Made by a program: the position numbers and the translations under genes. The notes under the pieces were generated by a model. The model was not told the DNA's origin. It saw nothing but the letters and a program-made list of their open reading frames with translations, and made no database searches. A stretch of 45,531 nt of DNA from assembly GCA_036566745.1 (NCBI GenBank), contig DATCVR010000170.1, positions 1 to 45,531 on the forward strand, written 5' to 3'. Shown here in pieces: positions 1 through 6,934 of this stretch. This DNA is from DATCVR01 sp036566745 (GTDB lineage: Bacteria > Actinomycetota > Actinomycetes > Jiangellales > Jiangellaceae). Position 1 is the stretch's first letter. The number at the start of each line of letters is the position of its first letter.

Positions 1-189
1 CCACCACAATCACCAAAGGAATCCCACGACAACAACCACCCCCACCCCCAAACAGGAGCAGAAACAGCCATCATCGACGGGGTAAAACAATTTGGCATCG
101 ACAAATTATTTGGCACACTGTTGAGTTCTCAAGGATCGGACGCATTTCGAACTATTCTCTCTCGAGCGTTGTTCGAAGCGCTTCGATTA
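1..189 (-). other. pre-16S rRNA leader (operon continues off left edge)
   Basis: This stretch is AT-richer than the rest of the window and has no credible coding frame. Read on the minus strand it follows a strong promoter, carries a boxA-like antitermination element (109-135) and then a small perfect hairpin (arms 89-94 and 102-107, seven-base loop). This matches the leader that precedes 16S rRNA in many actinobacteria. The 16S gene itself is not in the window, so the assignment is by resemblance. A leader-like repeat elsewhere, for example a spacer copy, is the alternative, but the upstream promoters argue for a true operon start. Confidence 0.7.
109..135 (-). promoter_or_regulatory. boxA-like rRNA antitermination element
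   Basis: The minus strand reads CTTGAGAACTCAACAGTGTG followed by CCAAA. This is close to the conserved element in actinobacterial rRNA leaders (TTTGAGAACTCAA-type), where Nus factors load and where RNase III processing stems form. It lies about 55 bases downstream of the nearest promoter, as expected for a leader. Confidence 0.7.
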
Positions 190-219
190 ATTCTAAGCAT
201 TCCCAGAATGCCTGGTCAA
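190..219 (-). promoter_or_regulatory. rRNA operon promoter, proximal
   Basis: On the minus strand a -35 box TTGACC (214-219) and a -10 box TAGAAT (190-195) are separated by 18 bases. Both are near consensus for the primary sigma factor. Transcription would start near 183 and run into the boxA-bearing leader. Confidence 0.75.
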
Positions 220-286
220 ATCCGCAATTCTCTTCGGATCTTGCCATGCGCAGGTCCTGCGGACCCGCCCCCGGGGCAACCGTTCT

Positions 287-315
287 AGCTTACATCAACG
301 AACAGCCGCATACAA
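287..315 (-). promoter_or_regulatory. possible middle rRNA promoter
   Basis: On the minus strand TTGTAT (310-315) and TAAGCT (287-292) are separated by 17 bases. The -10 fits TANNNT; the -35 is only half consensus. It sits between two better promoters that point the same way. Confidence 0.4.
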
Positions 316-447
316 ACTCGTCTGTCGCCGCCCAGCCACGTACATCCAGGCCTGGCCGCTGACGCGGCTCGGCCGACCTGCAGTGGTGGTGTGGCTTCGC
401 GGGCCGGCCGCCGTTTCCGGCGTCCCGCTCCCTGCGAGCCGAAGAGA

Positions 448-476
448 AACTTACGTGGCTGCCGGCGCCTCGTCAA
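448..476 (-). promoter_or_regulatory. rRNA operon promoter, distal
   Basis: On the minus strand TTGACG (471-476) and TAAGTT (448-453) are separated by 17 bases, a good sigma-70-type match. The gene-free interval 220-583 holds this site and the middle one and nothing else I can support. Multiple tandem promoters are usual upstream of actinobacterial rRNA operons. Confidence 0.6.
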
Positions 477-583
477 GTCAGCAGGACAGGGGCCTGAAGC
501 GGCCTCGCCGACCCTGCGACCTGCGCATCATCCACTCTCGGCCACAAGCGGACATCTCGCCCACCCGCCACCCCTTGACACGC

Positions 584-1606
584 TCAAGGAGCGACGACCT
601 CGACCTCGAAGCCTTCGTCGTTCTCCATGTAGGCGGCGTAGTGGTGGGCGCCGCCGGCGTAGGGGTGCCGGTCGGCGAACATCAGGTGCCAGCCGAAGTT
701 CGGCGCCTCGGACACGATCCGGTCCACCATCCACCGCTCGGGCACGGCGAGAGCCAGGTGGTTGAGACCGGGTGCCTTGCGGTCGTAGGCGACCCAGGTG
801 AGGTCGGGGGAACGCTCGACCACGACGTAGGGCCCCCCGCCTGGCGACTGCCACGACCGGCCGTTGTCCCACACCTGGAAAAGCGTCCAGCCCAGCCGCT
901 CGAAGAGCCACCCGAAGGAGTTGGCGGCCACCTCGAGATCGCGTACCCAGACCTCGACGTGGTGGAGGCCGGTCGAGGGAGTGGCCGCGTTCGACAGCGA
1001 CTGCTCGTCGCCGTGCTGGTCGGGGCCCGCCCCTGCCTGCGTCTGCTGCTCGTAGCCCTGCTGAGGCGGCCAGCTCGGCTCGAGCGCCCGCAGCGCGGGG
1101 TCGAGCTCGTTGAGCGCCGTGTCGGTGAGGGGGTCGAACCCGTGCCCGGTGTCGAAAGCACTGGCCGGGTCGAAGCCGTGGCTGGTGCCGTGCAGAGTGC
1201 CTTGGGTGGTGTCCTGGTAGCCCGGATAGACCGGCGGCGGGGCGGGGGCCGGTGCGGTGGGATACACCGCGGGCGGCGCGATCGCGGGCGGCGCGGGTGC
1301 CGGGGGCGCCGACTGGTAGCCCGGAGCCTGGGCCGGAGCCTGGCCCTGCCCCTGGGACTTGCGCAGCCGGCGAAGGTCCGCCGCGGCCGCGTCGAGCCAG
1401 TCGTCGACGTCGTCCATGACGTAGCCCTCGCGCACGCGGACGACCTTGAACTCTTCTTCCTCGATCTGCTCAGGAGTCAGCGCGCGGCCGCTACCGCGTC
1501 CCTCCAGCGCGTCGATGACGCGATCGACGAAGTCGTCCACAGCATCGAGGTCGTATCCCTCGCGCATGCGGACCGTACGGAACTCTGGGTCGCGGCTGAC
1601 GGCCAC
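584..1606 (-). CDS. DivIVA-motif / VOC (glyoxalase fold) fusion protein
   Basis: A 340-residue protein with two short DivIVA-like motifs (about residues 9-34 and 53-80, each with an R-x-R-E-G-Y core followed by VDD(F/W)(V/L)D), a Pro/Ala/Gln/Tyr-rich linker (85-210), and a C-terminal vicinal-oxygen-chelate domain (214-338). The VOC part keeps the usual metal-ligand pattern: His215 or 216, Glu264, His283, and Glu334 or 336. The start is GTG, with AAGGAGA about nine bases upstream. DivIVA motifs usually mark polar or division-site scaffold proteins; VOC domains are metalloenzymes or binding proteins. What the fusion does is unknown. It follows rlmN after a large inverted repeat and is the last gene before the rRNA promoters. 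Confidence 0.8.
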   Translation of the reverse strand: MAVSRDPEFRTVRMREGYDLDAVDDFVDRVIDALEGRGSGRALTPEQIEEEEFKVVRVREGYVMDDVDDWLDAAAADLRRLRKSQGQGQAPAQAPGYQSAPPAPAPPAIAPPAVYPTAPAPAPPPVYPGYQDTTQGTLHGTSHGFDPASAFDTGHGFDPLTDTALNELDPALRALEPSWPPQQGYEQQTQAGAGPDQHGDEQSLSNAATPSTGLHHVEVWVRDLEVAANSFGWLFERLGWTLFQVWDNGRSWQSPGGGPYVVVERSPDLTWVAYDRKAPGLNHLALAVPERWMVDRIVSEAPNFGWHLMFADRHPYAGGAHHYAAYMENDEGFEVEVVAP

Positions 1607-1630
1607 CGGGTGTCACTCTCCTTCCGACGA

Positions 1631-1713
1631 GAACGGCCGGCCTCGGGGTTCTCCGAGCGACGGGCCGGTTGTGACCGCCGCTCTCCTGCCGACTCCCCCG
1701 AGACCGGCCGTTC
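1631..1713 (-). terminator. long inverted repeat between rlmN and the DivIVA-VOC gene
   Basis: Arms 1631-1648 and 1696-1713 are complementary at 17 of 18 positions, separated by 47 bases. A competing shorter hairpin is possible (CTCGG near 1642 with CCGAG near 1653). There is no U-tract. It lies 16 bases past the rlmN stop and 25 bases before the next start, so it could terminate, attenuate or protect the message. Confidence 0.55.
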
Positions 1714-1728
1714 CAAGCGGGAAGAATC

Positions 1729-2850
1729 CTAAGCGTCCGCAGTGGCCAGCTGTCCACAGGCCCCGTCGATGTCGCTACCGCGAGTGTCTCGCACGGTCAC
1801 CGGGATGCCGTGCTTCTCAAGTGCTGAGACAAATGCCCGCTCGACCGCCGGGTCGGACGCCGTCCACTTCGAGCCCGGCGTGGGGTTCAACGGGATCGGG
1901 TTGACGTGGACCCAGCCGCGGCCGCGCTCGTTGAGGAGGGTTCCCAGGAGGTCTCCCCGCCAGGCGTGGTCGTTGATGCCACGGATCAGGGCGTACTCGA
2001 TGGACACCCGGCGCCCGGTGGCGTCGAAGTAGCGCCGGGCGGCGTCGAGCGCCTCGCCGACCTTCCACCGCGTGTTGATCGGCACCAGCTCGTCGCGCAG
2101 GCCGTCGTCGGGCGCGTGCAGCGAGAGCGCGAGGGTGACCGAGAGGCCCTCGGCGGCAAGCTTGTCGATCGCCGGGACCAGCCCCACGGTGGACACCGTG
2201 ACGCCGCGCTGGCCGATGCCCAACCCCGCCGGCGCCGGGTCGGTGATGCGGCGTACGGCGCTGACCACGGCCTTGTAGTTGGCCATCGGCTCGCCCATGC
2301 CCATGAACACGATGTTGGTGACCCGCCCCGGGCCGCCGGCGATCTCGCCTCGCTGGAGCATCCGCTCGCCGACCACGACCTGCTCGACGATCTCGGCCGT
2401 GGACATGTTGCGGGTCAGCCCCTGCTGTCCGGTGGCACAGAACGGGCAGTTCATGCCGCAACCGGCCTGGCTCGACACGCACAGGGTCACCCGCTCGCGC
2501 TTGCCGCTATAGCGCATCAGGACGCTCTCGACGAGAGCACCGTCGAACAGCCGCCACAGCGTCTTGCGGGTCGCGCCGTCGTCGGTCTCGAGGTGGCGCA
2601 CCGGCGTGACCAGCGGCGGCAACAGGCCGGCCGCCAGCGTGTCGCGCACGTCAGCCGGGAGGTCGGTCATCTCCTGCGGATCGGACACGAACCGCGAGAA
2701 GTAGTGACGGGAGAGCTGATCGGCCCGGAACGGCTTCTCACCGAGTGAGGCCACGACCTCACGGCGGGCTGCGACGTCGAGGTCGGCCAGATGCCGCGGC
2801 GGCTTGCCTCGGCGCGCGGGCGTGAGCTGAAGTTCACCAGGGGCAGGCAT
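1729..2850 (-). CDS. rlmN: dual-specificity RNA methyltransferase RlmN
   Basis: A radical-SAM enzyme that methylates C2 of A2503 in 23S rRNA and of A37 in some tRNAs. The CxxxCxxC cluster motif is visible (GCGMNCPFCATG; Cys131, 135 and 138 from the chosen ATG), as is the C-terminal DTRGSDIDGACGQL with the conserved Cys365 used in methyl transfer. At 373 residues it has normal length. The frame stays open to 2892, but the 14 extra residues are not typical of the family, so I chose the ATG at 2850; its ribosome site is weak (GGGG). It lies at the end of the cdsA-side block, as in many actinobacteria. Confidence 0.93.
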   Translation of the reverse strand: MPAPGELQLTPARRGKPPRHLADLDVAARREVVASLGEKPFRADQLSRHYFSRFVSDPQEMTDLPADVRDTLAAGLLPPLVTPVRHLETDDGATRKTLWRLFDGALVESVLMRYSGKRERVTLCVSSQAGCGMNCPFCATGQQGLTRNMSTAEIVEQVVVGERMLQRGEIAGGPGRVTNIVFMGMGEPMANYKAVVSAVRRITDPAPAGLGIGQRGVTVSTVGLVPAIDKLAAEGLSVTLALSLHAPDDGLRDELVPINTRWKVGEALDAARRYFDATGRRVSIEYALIRGINDHAWRGDLLGTLLNERGRGWVHVNPIPLNPTPGSKWTASDPAVERAFVSALEKHGIPVTVRDTRGSDIDGACGQLATADA

Positions 2851-2945
2851 GATGGCCCCATTCTCGCAGACATCCGCGACCGAGGCCCGCACCGTGCGCG
2901 CCGCCCGGCATCGCTCACGGCGACCGCGACTCCCCGGCCCGGCTC

Positions 2946-2989
2946 GCGCCAGCCCTCCTCACCCCGCGCGCCAGCCCTCCTCACCCCGC
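2946..2989. repeat. 22-bp tandem duplication at a gene end
   Basis: Two adjacent perfect copies of a 22-base unit (2946-2967 and 2968-2989). The second copy contains the stop codon of the downstream reductase gene (2981-2983), and the first copy carries an identical stop triplet. It looks like a recent replication-slippage event. Confidence 0.85.
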
Positions 2990-3544
2990 GCGGCGGTACT
3001 CCAGCACCACGGTGCGGCCGTCGCACGGGGTGGACGCCACCAGCTCCATGGCGATCTGCGCCTCGGGCGCCGGGAAGAGCTCGCGGCCGCCGCCGAGCAC
3101 GACGGGGTGCACCGCGATGTGGTACTCGTCGATCAGCCCGAGCCGGGTCAGGGCCGCCGGCAGTGCCGATCCGTCGGTGAGCAGCAGGTCGGTGCCCGGC
3201 TCGGCCTTCAGCGCCGCGACCTCGGCGGCGAGGTCACCGCGCAGGATCCGGGTGTTCCAGTCGGCGCTGTCGAGCGTCCGGGAGAAGACGACCTTCGGCG
3301 TCCTCCGCCAGATCGGGGCGTACGCGACGTCGTGCGGGTCGTCCGAGACGGTTTCGGCGACCGGCCACCAGGACGACATCAGGTCCCAGACGCCACGTCC
3401 GTAGAGGAAAGTGTCGACGCGGTCGTCCAGCGCGGTGGAGTAGGCCGCGAGCTCGGGACCGAGCGCCGCCCAGTCGAACGCCCCGCCGGGGCCGTCGACG
3501 TAGCCGTCGATCGAGGTGTGAACCCAGGGGATGATCTTGCGCAT
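2981..3544 (-). CDS. dihydrofolate reductase family (RibD C-terminal-like) protein
   Basis: A 187-residue single-domain protein of the RibD-C / DHFR-like superfamily, which binds NAD(P)H. Visible family marks are an N-terminal SIDGYVDGPGG segment, a VFSRTL strand, a central LLLTDGSALPAAL loop and a HPVVLGGGRELF segment near the C-terminus. The start ATG has GAGGAG nine bases upstream. Real folate reduction is doubtful; many members are orphan reductases of unknown substrate. It is flanked by cdsA and rlmN but has its own gaps of about 95 and 130 bases, so it may be separately transcribed. Confidence 0.8.
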   Translation of the reverse strand: MRKIIPWVHTSIDGYVDGPGGAFDWAALGPELAAYSTALDDRVDTFLYGRGVWDLMSSWWPVAETVSDDPHDVAYAPIWRRTPKVVFSRTLDSADWNTRILRGDLAAEVAALKAEPGTDLLLTDGSALPAALTRLGLIDEYHIAVHPVVLGGGRELFPAPEAQIAMELVASTPCDGRTVVLEYRRAG

Positions 3545-3609
3545 GATCAGGACTCCTCGTGTCGGGGTGGACCTTCACGAGATGGTCGGAGCGGACGGCC
3601 CGTTCTCGA

Positions 3610-3632
3610 CGCCGGCCTGAGTCGAGCCGGCG
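3610..3632 (-). terminator. hairpin just after cdsA
   Basis: A seven-base GC stem (3610-3616 with 3626-3632) and a nine-base loop, starting seven bases past the cdsA stop. There is no U-run. It fits a U-less actinobacterial terminator for the rpsB-to-cdsA direction of transcription. Confidence 0.45.
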
Positions 3633-3638
3633 CCGGGT

Positions 3639-4517
3639 TTACACACCGACGACGTAGGTGAAGACCAGCCAGACGAGCGGCGCCGTGGGCAACATCGAGT
3701 CGAGGCGATCCATGACCCCGCCATGACCGGGCAGAAGGTTGCTCATGTCCTTGACGCCGAGGTCGCGCTTGATCATCGACTCGCCGAGGTCGCCGAGGGT
3801 CGCGCCCAGCACTCCGACCACGCCGAGCACGATGCCGGCCCACCACGGTCCGTCGAAGGCCAGCACGACCACCGCGACCGCCACCGCCACGCCCAGCAGG
3901 ATCGATCCGCCGAACCCCTCCCAGGACTTCTTCGGGCTGACGGTGGGCGCCATCGGATGACGGCCCAGGAGCACTCCGGCGAAGTACCCGCCCGTGTCGG
4001 ACGCGGCGACCACCGCGAGCAGGGCGAACACCCTCCAGGGACCGTCCTCGGGGCGGACCAGCATCACCGCGAAGCCGGCCATGAACGGGACGTACAGCGC
4101 GGTGAGGATGCCCGCCGCGGAGTCCTTGACGTACCCGGGCCGATGGTCGCCCAGCCGCCACACGCAGATCGCCGCCACGGTGAGTCCCAGGCCCACCATG
4201 AGCGGACCGGCGCCGCCGACGTAGGCGCCCATGACCATCAGCACCGTGCCCAGGAGGACCGGCACGAGCGAGATGGCGATCTGACGCTGGACCAGCGCGT
4301 GGGCCAGCTCCCAGACCGCGACCACCATCACCAGCACGACGATGGCGACGAACGCGGGCTTCCAGAGGAACAGCGCTGCCAGGACGACGATCGCCAGCCC
4401 GACGCCCACCAGCGTGGCCGCCCGCAGATCGCGCCCCGCGCGGCCGTGCGCTCCCGCCGGCGCCGCGCCCGAGTTCCGTGCCGGCTCGGGTCGGGAGTCC
4501 GCCGGCTGTTCCGTCAT
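3639..4517 (-). CDS. cdsA: phosphatidate cytidylyltransferase
   Basis: An integral membrane enzyme that converts phosphatidate and CTP to CDP-diacylglycerol, the branch point of phospholipid synthesis. The family signature is clear near the C-terminus (SMIKRDLGVKDMSNLLPGHG followed by GVMDRLD), after about seven hydrophobic segments. The first 30 residues are a polar Pro/Ala-rich cytoplasmic tail. I chose the ATG at 4517; a TTG codon immediately before it (4518-4520) is an alternative. The gene begins nine bases after the frr stop, so the two are co-transcribed. Confidence 0.93.
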   Translation of the reverse strand: MTEQPADSRPEPARNSGAAPAGAHGRAGRDLRAATLVGVGLAIVVLAALFLWKPAFVAIVVLVMVVAVWELAHALVQRQIAISLVPVLLGTVLMVMGAYVGGAGPLMVGLGLTVAAICVWRLGDHRPGYVKDSAAGILTALYVPFMAGFAVMLVRPEDGPWRVFALLAVVAASDTGGYFAGVLLGRHPMAPTVSPKKSWEGFGGSILLGVAVAVAVVVLAFDGPWWAGIVLGVVGVLGATLGDLGESMIKRDLGVKDMSNLLPGHGGVMDRLDSMLPTAPLVWLVFTYVVGV

Positions 4518-4526
4518 CAAGGGAGC

Positions 4527-5084
4527 CTAGACCTCGAGGAGCTCGGCTTCCTTGTGCTTGAGGAGGTCGTCGATCTGCTCGACGTACGTCTTGGTCAGCG
4601 CCTCGAGCTGCTTCTCGGCGCGGGCGACGTCGTCCTCGCCGACCTCGCCGTCGCGGGCCAGCTTGTCGAGAGTCTCCTTGGCGTGCCGGCGCACGCTGCG
4701 GATCGACACCCGACCGGCCTCGGCCTTCTCCTTGGCCAACCGGATGTAGTCGCGCCGGCGCTCCTCGGTGAGCTGGGGCAGCACGACGCGGAGGAGCTGA
4801 CCGTCGTTGGTGGGGTTGACGCCGAGGTCGGAGTCGCGGATGGCCTTCTCGATCGCCGCGACCGCGCCCTTGTCATAGGGCTGGATCGTGATCATCCGGG
4901 CGTCGGCGACGTGGAACGAGGCCAGCTGCTGGACCGGCGTCGGCGCACCGTAGTAGTCGACGACGATCTTGTTGAACAACGACGGATGGGCGCGCCCGGT
5001 CCGGATCGAGGTGAAGTCGTCCTTGGAGACCGTTACGGCCTTGTCCATCTTCTCCTCGGCTTCGAGGAGTGTTTCGTCGATCAC
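4527..5084 (-). CDS. frr: ribosome recycling factor
   Basis: A 185-residue protein, exactly the normal RRF length, that splits post-termination ribosomes together with EF-G. The recognisable core includes RTGRAHPSLFNKIVVDYYG and the C-terminal RRDYIRLAKEKAEAGRVSIR segment. The start is GTG with AAGGAG six bases upstream. The order pyrH-frr-cdsA is near universal in bacteria, and the gap to pyrH is only 30 bases. Confidence 0.97.
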   Translation of the reverse strand: MIDETLLEAEEKMDKAVTVSKDDFTSIRTGRAHPSLFNKIVVDYYGAPTPVQQLASFHVADARMITIQPYDKGAVAAIEKAIRDSDLGVNPTNDGQLLRVVLPQLTEERRRDYIRLAKEKAEAGRVSIRSVRRHAKETLDKLARDGEVGEDDVARAEKQLEALTKTYVEQIDDLLKHKEAELLEV

Positions 5085-5114
5085 CGGTGCTCCTTCGATC
5101 TGCGTGTCGTCGCG

Positions 5115-5939
5115 TCAGGGTCGAACCGCTGGCCCGACCGTACCGCCATCCTGCCCCGCGGCAACGACGGTCTCGACGTCGGAGGCCACGAGCGTGCCGA
5201 TCCGCTCGCCGCGGATCGCCCGGGCGATGCCGTCGGGCTCGCTCAGGCCGAAGACCACGATGGGCAGGTGGTTGTCCATACAGAGGCTGAACGCGGCGGG
5301 ATCGGCGACGTTCAGCCGGTGACGGAGGACGTCGGCGTAGGTGATAGAGGTGTACTTGCGTGCCGTGGGGTCCTTACGCGGATCGGCCTCGTAGACGCCG
5401 TCGACGCCGCTCTTTGCCATGAGGAGCCGATCGCAGTCGATCTCGAGGGCACGCTGGGCGGCGACCGTGTCGGTGGTGAAGTACGGCATGCCGGCCCCGG
5501 CGCCGAAGATCACCACCCGCCCCTTCTCGAGGTGGCGCGCGGCGCGACGCGGGATGTAGGGCTCGGCGACCTGGCCCATGGTGATGGCCGTCTGCACCCG
5601 GGTGTCGACACCGCGCTGCTCGAGGAAGTCCTGCAGCGCCAGGCAGTTCATGACGGTGCCGAGCATGCCCATGTAGTCGCCCCGGGCCCGGTCCATGCCG
5701 TGGTGCTGGAGCTCGGCGCCGCGGAAGAAGTTGCCGCCGCCCACCACGATGGCGACCTCGACGCCGTCGGCAACCACCGCGGCGATCTGACCGGCGATCT
5801 CCTTGACCACAGTGGGGTCGACGCCCACCGCACCGCCGCCGAACACCTCGCCCGACAACTTGAGCAGGACGCGGCCCGCCGGGTGGGCGTGCCGGTCGAC
5901 GGCTGCCGGCACCGCTTCGGTCTTCGTCGTGTCCGTCAC
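5115..5939 (-). CDS. pyrH: uridylate kinase
   Basis: Phosphorylates UMP to UDP; an amino-acid-kinase-fold enzyme, usually hexameric. Visible motifs are KLSGE near residue 28, VVGGGNFFRG, the GAGAGMPYFTTDT nucleotide loop and LLMAKSGVDGVY. At 274 residues it is longer than usual (about 240-250) because of an N-terminal tail of about 23 residues and a short C-terminal tail. The start is GTG with CAGGAGG eight bases upstream. It follows tsf after a palindromic hairpin. Confidence 0.96.
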   Translation of the reverse strand: MTDTTKTEAVPAAVDRHAHPAGRVLLKLSGEVFGGGAVGVDPTVVKEIAGQIAAVVADGVEVAIVVGGGNFFRGAELQHHGMDRARGDYMGMLGTVMNCLALQDFLEQRGVDTRVQTAITMGQVAEPYIPRRAARHLEKGRVVIFGAGAGMPYFTTDTVAAQRALEIDCDRLLMAKSGVDGVYEADPRKDPTARKYTSITYADVLRHRLNVADPAAFSLCMDNHLPIVVFGLSEPDGIARAIRGERIGTLVASDVETVVAAGQDGGTVGPAVRP

Positions 5940-5994
5940 GGTGCCGGCCTCCTGTCGTGTGGGTCTGGCTCGGGTCGGTCGTCAGCGCTGCGTG

Positions 5995-6014
5995 GTCACC
6001 TCGGCCGAGGTGAC
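5995..6014 (-). terminator. perfect 20-bp palindrome abutting the tsf stop
   Basis: The site reads GTCACCTCGGCCGAGGTGAC, a perfect 10+10 palindrome beginning directly after the tsf stop codon. As RNA it gives an eight-base stem with a GGCC loop. It likely attenuates or protects the message between tsf and pyrH. No U-tract follows. Confidence 0.55.
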
Positions 6015-6015
6015 G

Positions 6016-6843
6016 TCAGGCGCCGACCTCGAACCGGACGAACCGCTTGACCGTGACGCCGGCGTCGGCGAGCACGGCGCCCACGGTCTTCTTCGACTCC
6101 TTGACCGACGGCTGGTCGACCAGGACGGTCTCCTTGAAGAAGCCGTTGACCCGGCCGTCGACGATGCGGGAGAGCGCCTGCTCGGGCTTGCCTTCCTCGC
6201 GCGCGGTGGCCTCGGCGATCCGGCGCTCGTTCTCGATGACGTCGGCCGGCACCTCCTCGCGGGTGGCGTACTGGGCCTTGAGCGCGGCGACCTGCATCGC
6301 GGCGTCGCGGGCTGCGGCCTCGGCGGCGACGCCCTCACCCTCGTACTCGACGAGCACGCCCACCTGCGGCGGCAGGTCGGCCGAGCGGCGGTGGAGGTAC
6401 GAGGCGACCTCGCCGTCGAACACGGCGACGCGGCGCAGCTCGAGCTTCTCGCCGATGACGACGGCGGCGGCGTCGACGGCCTCGGCGACGGTGCGGCCGT
6501 CGCCCAGGGTCGCGGAGCGGAGCGCGTCGACGTCGGCAGGCTTGGTGGTGGCGGCGACCGAGACGACCTCGGCGGCCAGCTTCTGGAAGTCGGCGTTCTT
6601 GGCCACGAAGTCGGTCTCACAGGCGAGCTCGATGATCGCGTTGCCGTCGGCGGCGACCAGGCCGTCGGCGGCGGTGCGCTCGGCGCTGCGCTTGGCGGCC
6701 TTGGCGGCACCCTTGATGCGCAGCACCTCGATCGCCTGGTCGAAGTCGCCGTCGGTCTCGACGAGGGCCTTCTTCGCGTCCATCATTCCGGCGCCTGTGG
6801 CGTCGCGGAGCCGCTTGACTTCGGCGGCGGTGATGTTCGACAT
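6016..6843 (-). CDS. tsf: elongation factor Ts
   Basis: The nucleotide exchange factor for EF-Tu. A 275-residue protein starting MSNITAAEVKRLRDATGAGM, with the UBA-like N-terminal region (to about 45) and the diagnostic CETDFVAKN loop at Cys75-Asn83, followed by the two core halves. The start is the ATG at 6843. The same frame continues upstream to 7185, but that extension overlaps rpsB and has no family resemblance. The ribosome site is only purine-rich (AAGAAAGAAGAG). The gene follows rpsB after a very strong hairpin. Confidence 0.97.
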   Translation of the reverse strand: MSNITAAEVKRLRDATGAGMMDAKKALVETDGDFDQAIEVLRIKGAAKAAKRSAERTAADGLVAADGNAIIELACETDFVAKNADFQKLAAEVVSVAATTKPADVDALRSATLGDGRTVAEAVDAAAVVIGEKLELRRVAVFDGEVASYLHRRSADLPPQVGVLVEYEGEGVAAEAAARDAAMQVAALKAQYATREEVPADVIENERRIAEATAREEGKPEQALSRIVDGRVNGFFKETVLVDQPSVKESKKTVGAVLADAGVTVKRFVRFEVGA

Positions 6844-6882
6844 CGTCACTCTTCTTTCTTCATCGCGCTGGGGTTCACGTGC

Positions 6883-6922
6883 GACGGCAGCGGCGCCGGG
6901 AGACCCGTGCGCCGCTGCCGTC
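6883..6922 (-). terminator. rpsB-tsf intercistronic hairpin
   Basis: Fourteen perfectly complementary bases (6883-6896 with 6909-6922), continued inward by CGGG/CCCG past one unpaired T at 6908, closing on a three-base AGA loop: 18 pairs in all. It occupies nearly half of the 91-base gap, 12 bases after the rpsB stop. No U-run follows on the minus strand. It is suited to partial termination or 3'-end protection of the rpsB message. Confidence 0.7.
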
Positions 6923-6934
6923 ATCGTCGATGGA

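Noticed and set aside
2981..3544. True dihydrofolate reductase (folA)
   Set aside because: The protein follows the RibD C-terminal subgroup rather than the FolA pattern, and no thyA is adjacent.
3723..6050. A 775-codon open frame on the plus strand opposite cdsA, frr and pyrH
   Set aside because: It is the complementary reading of three well-identified genes; its His/Asp/Arg-rich translation shows no domain, as expected of antisense frames in GC-rich DNA.
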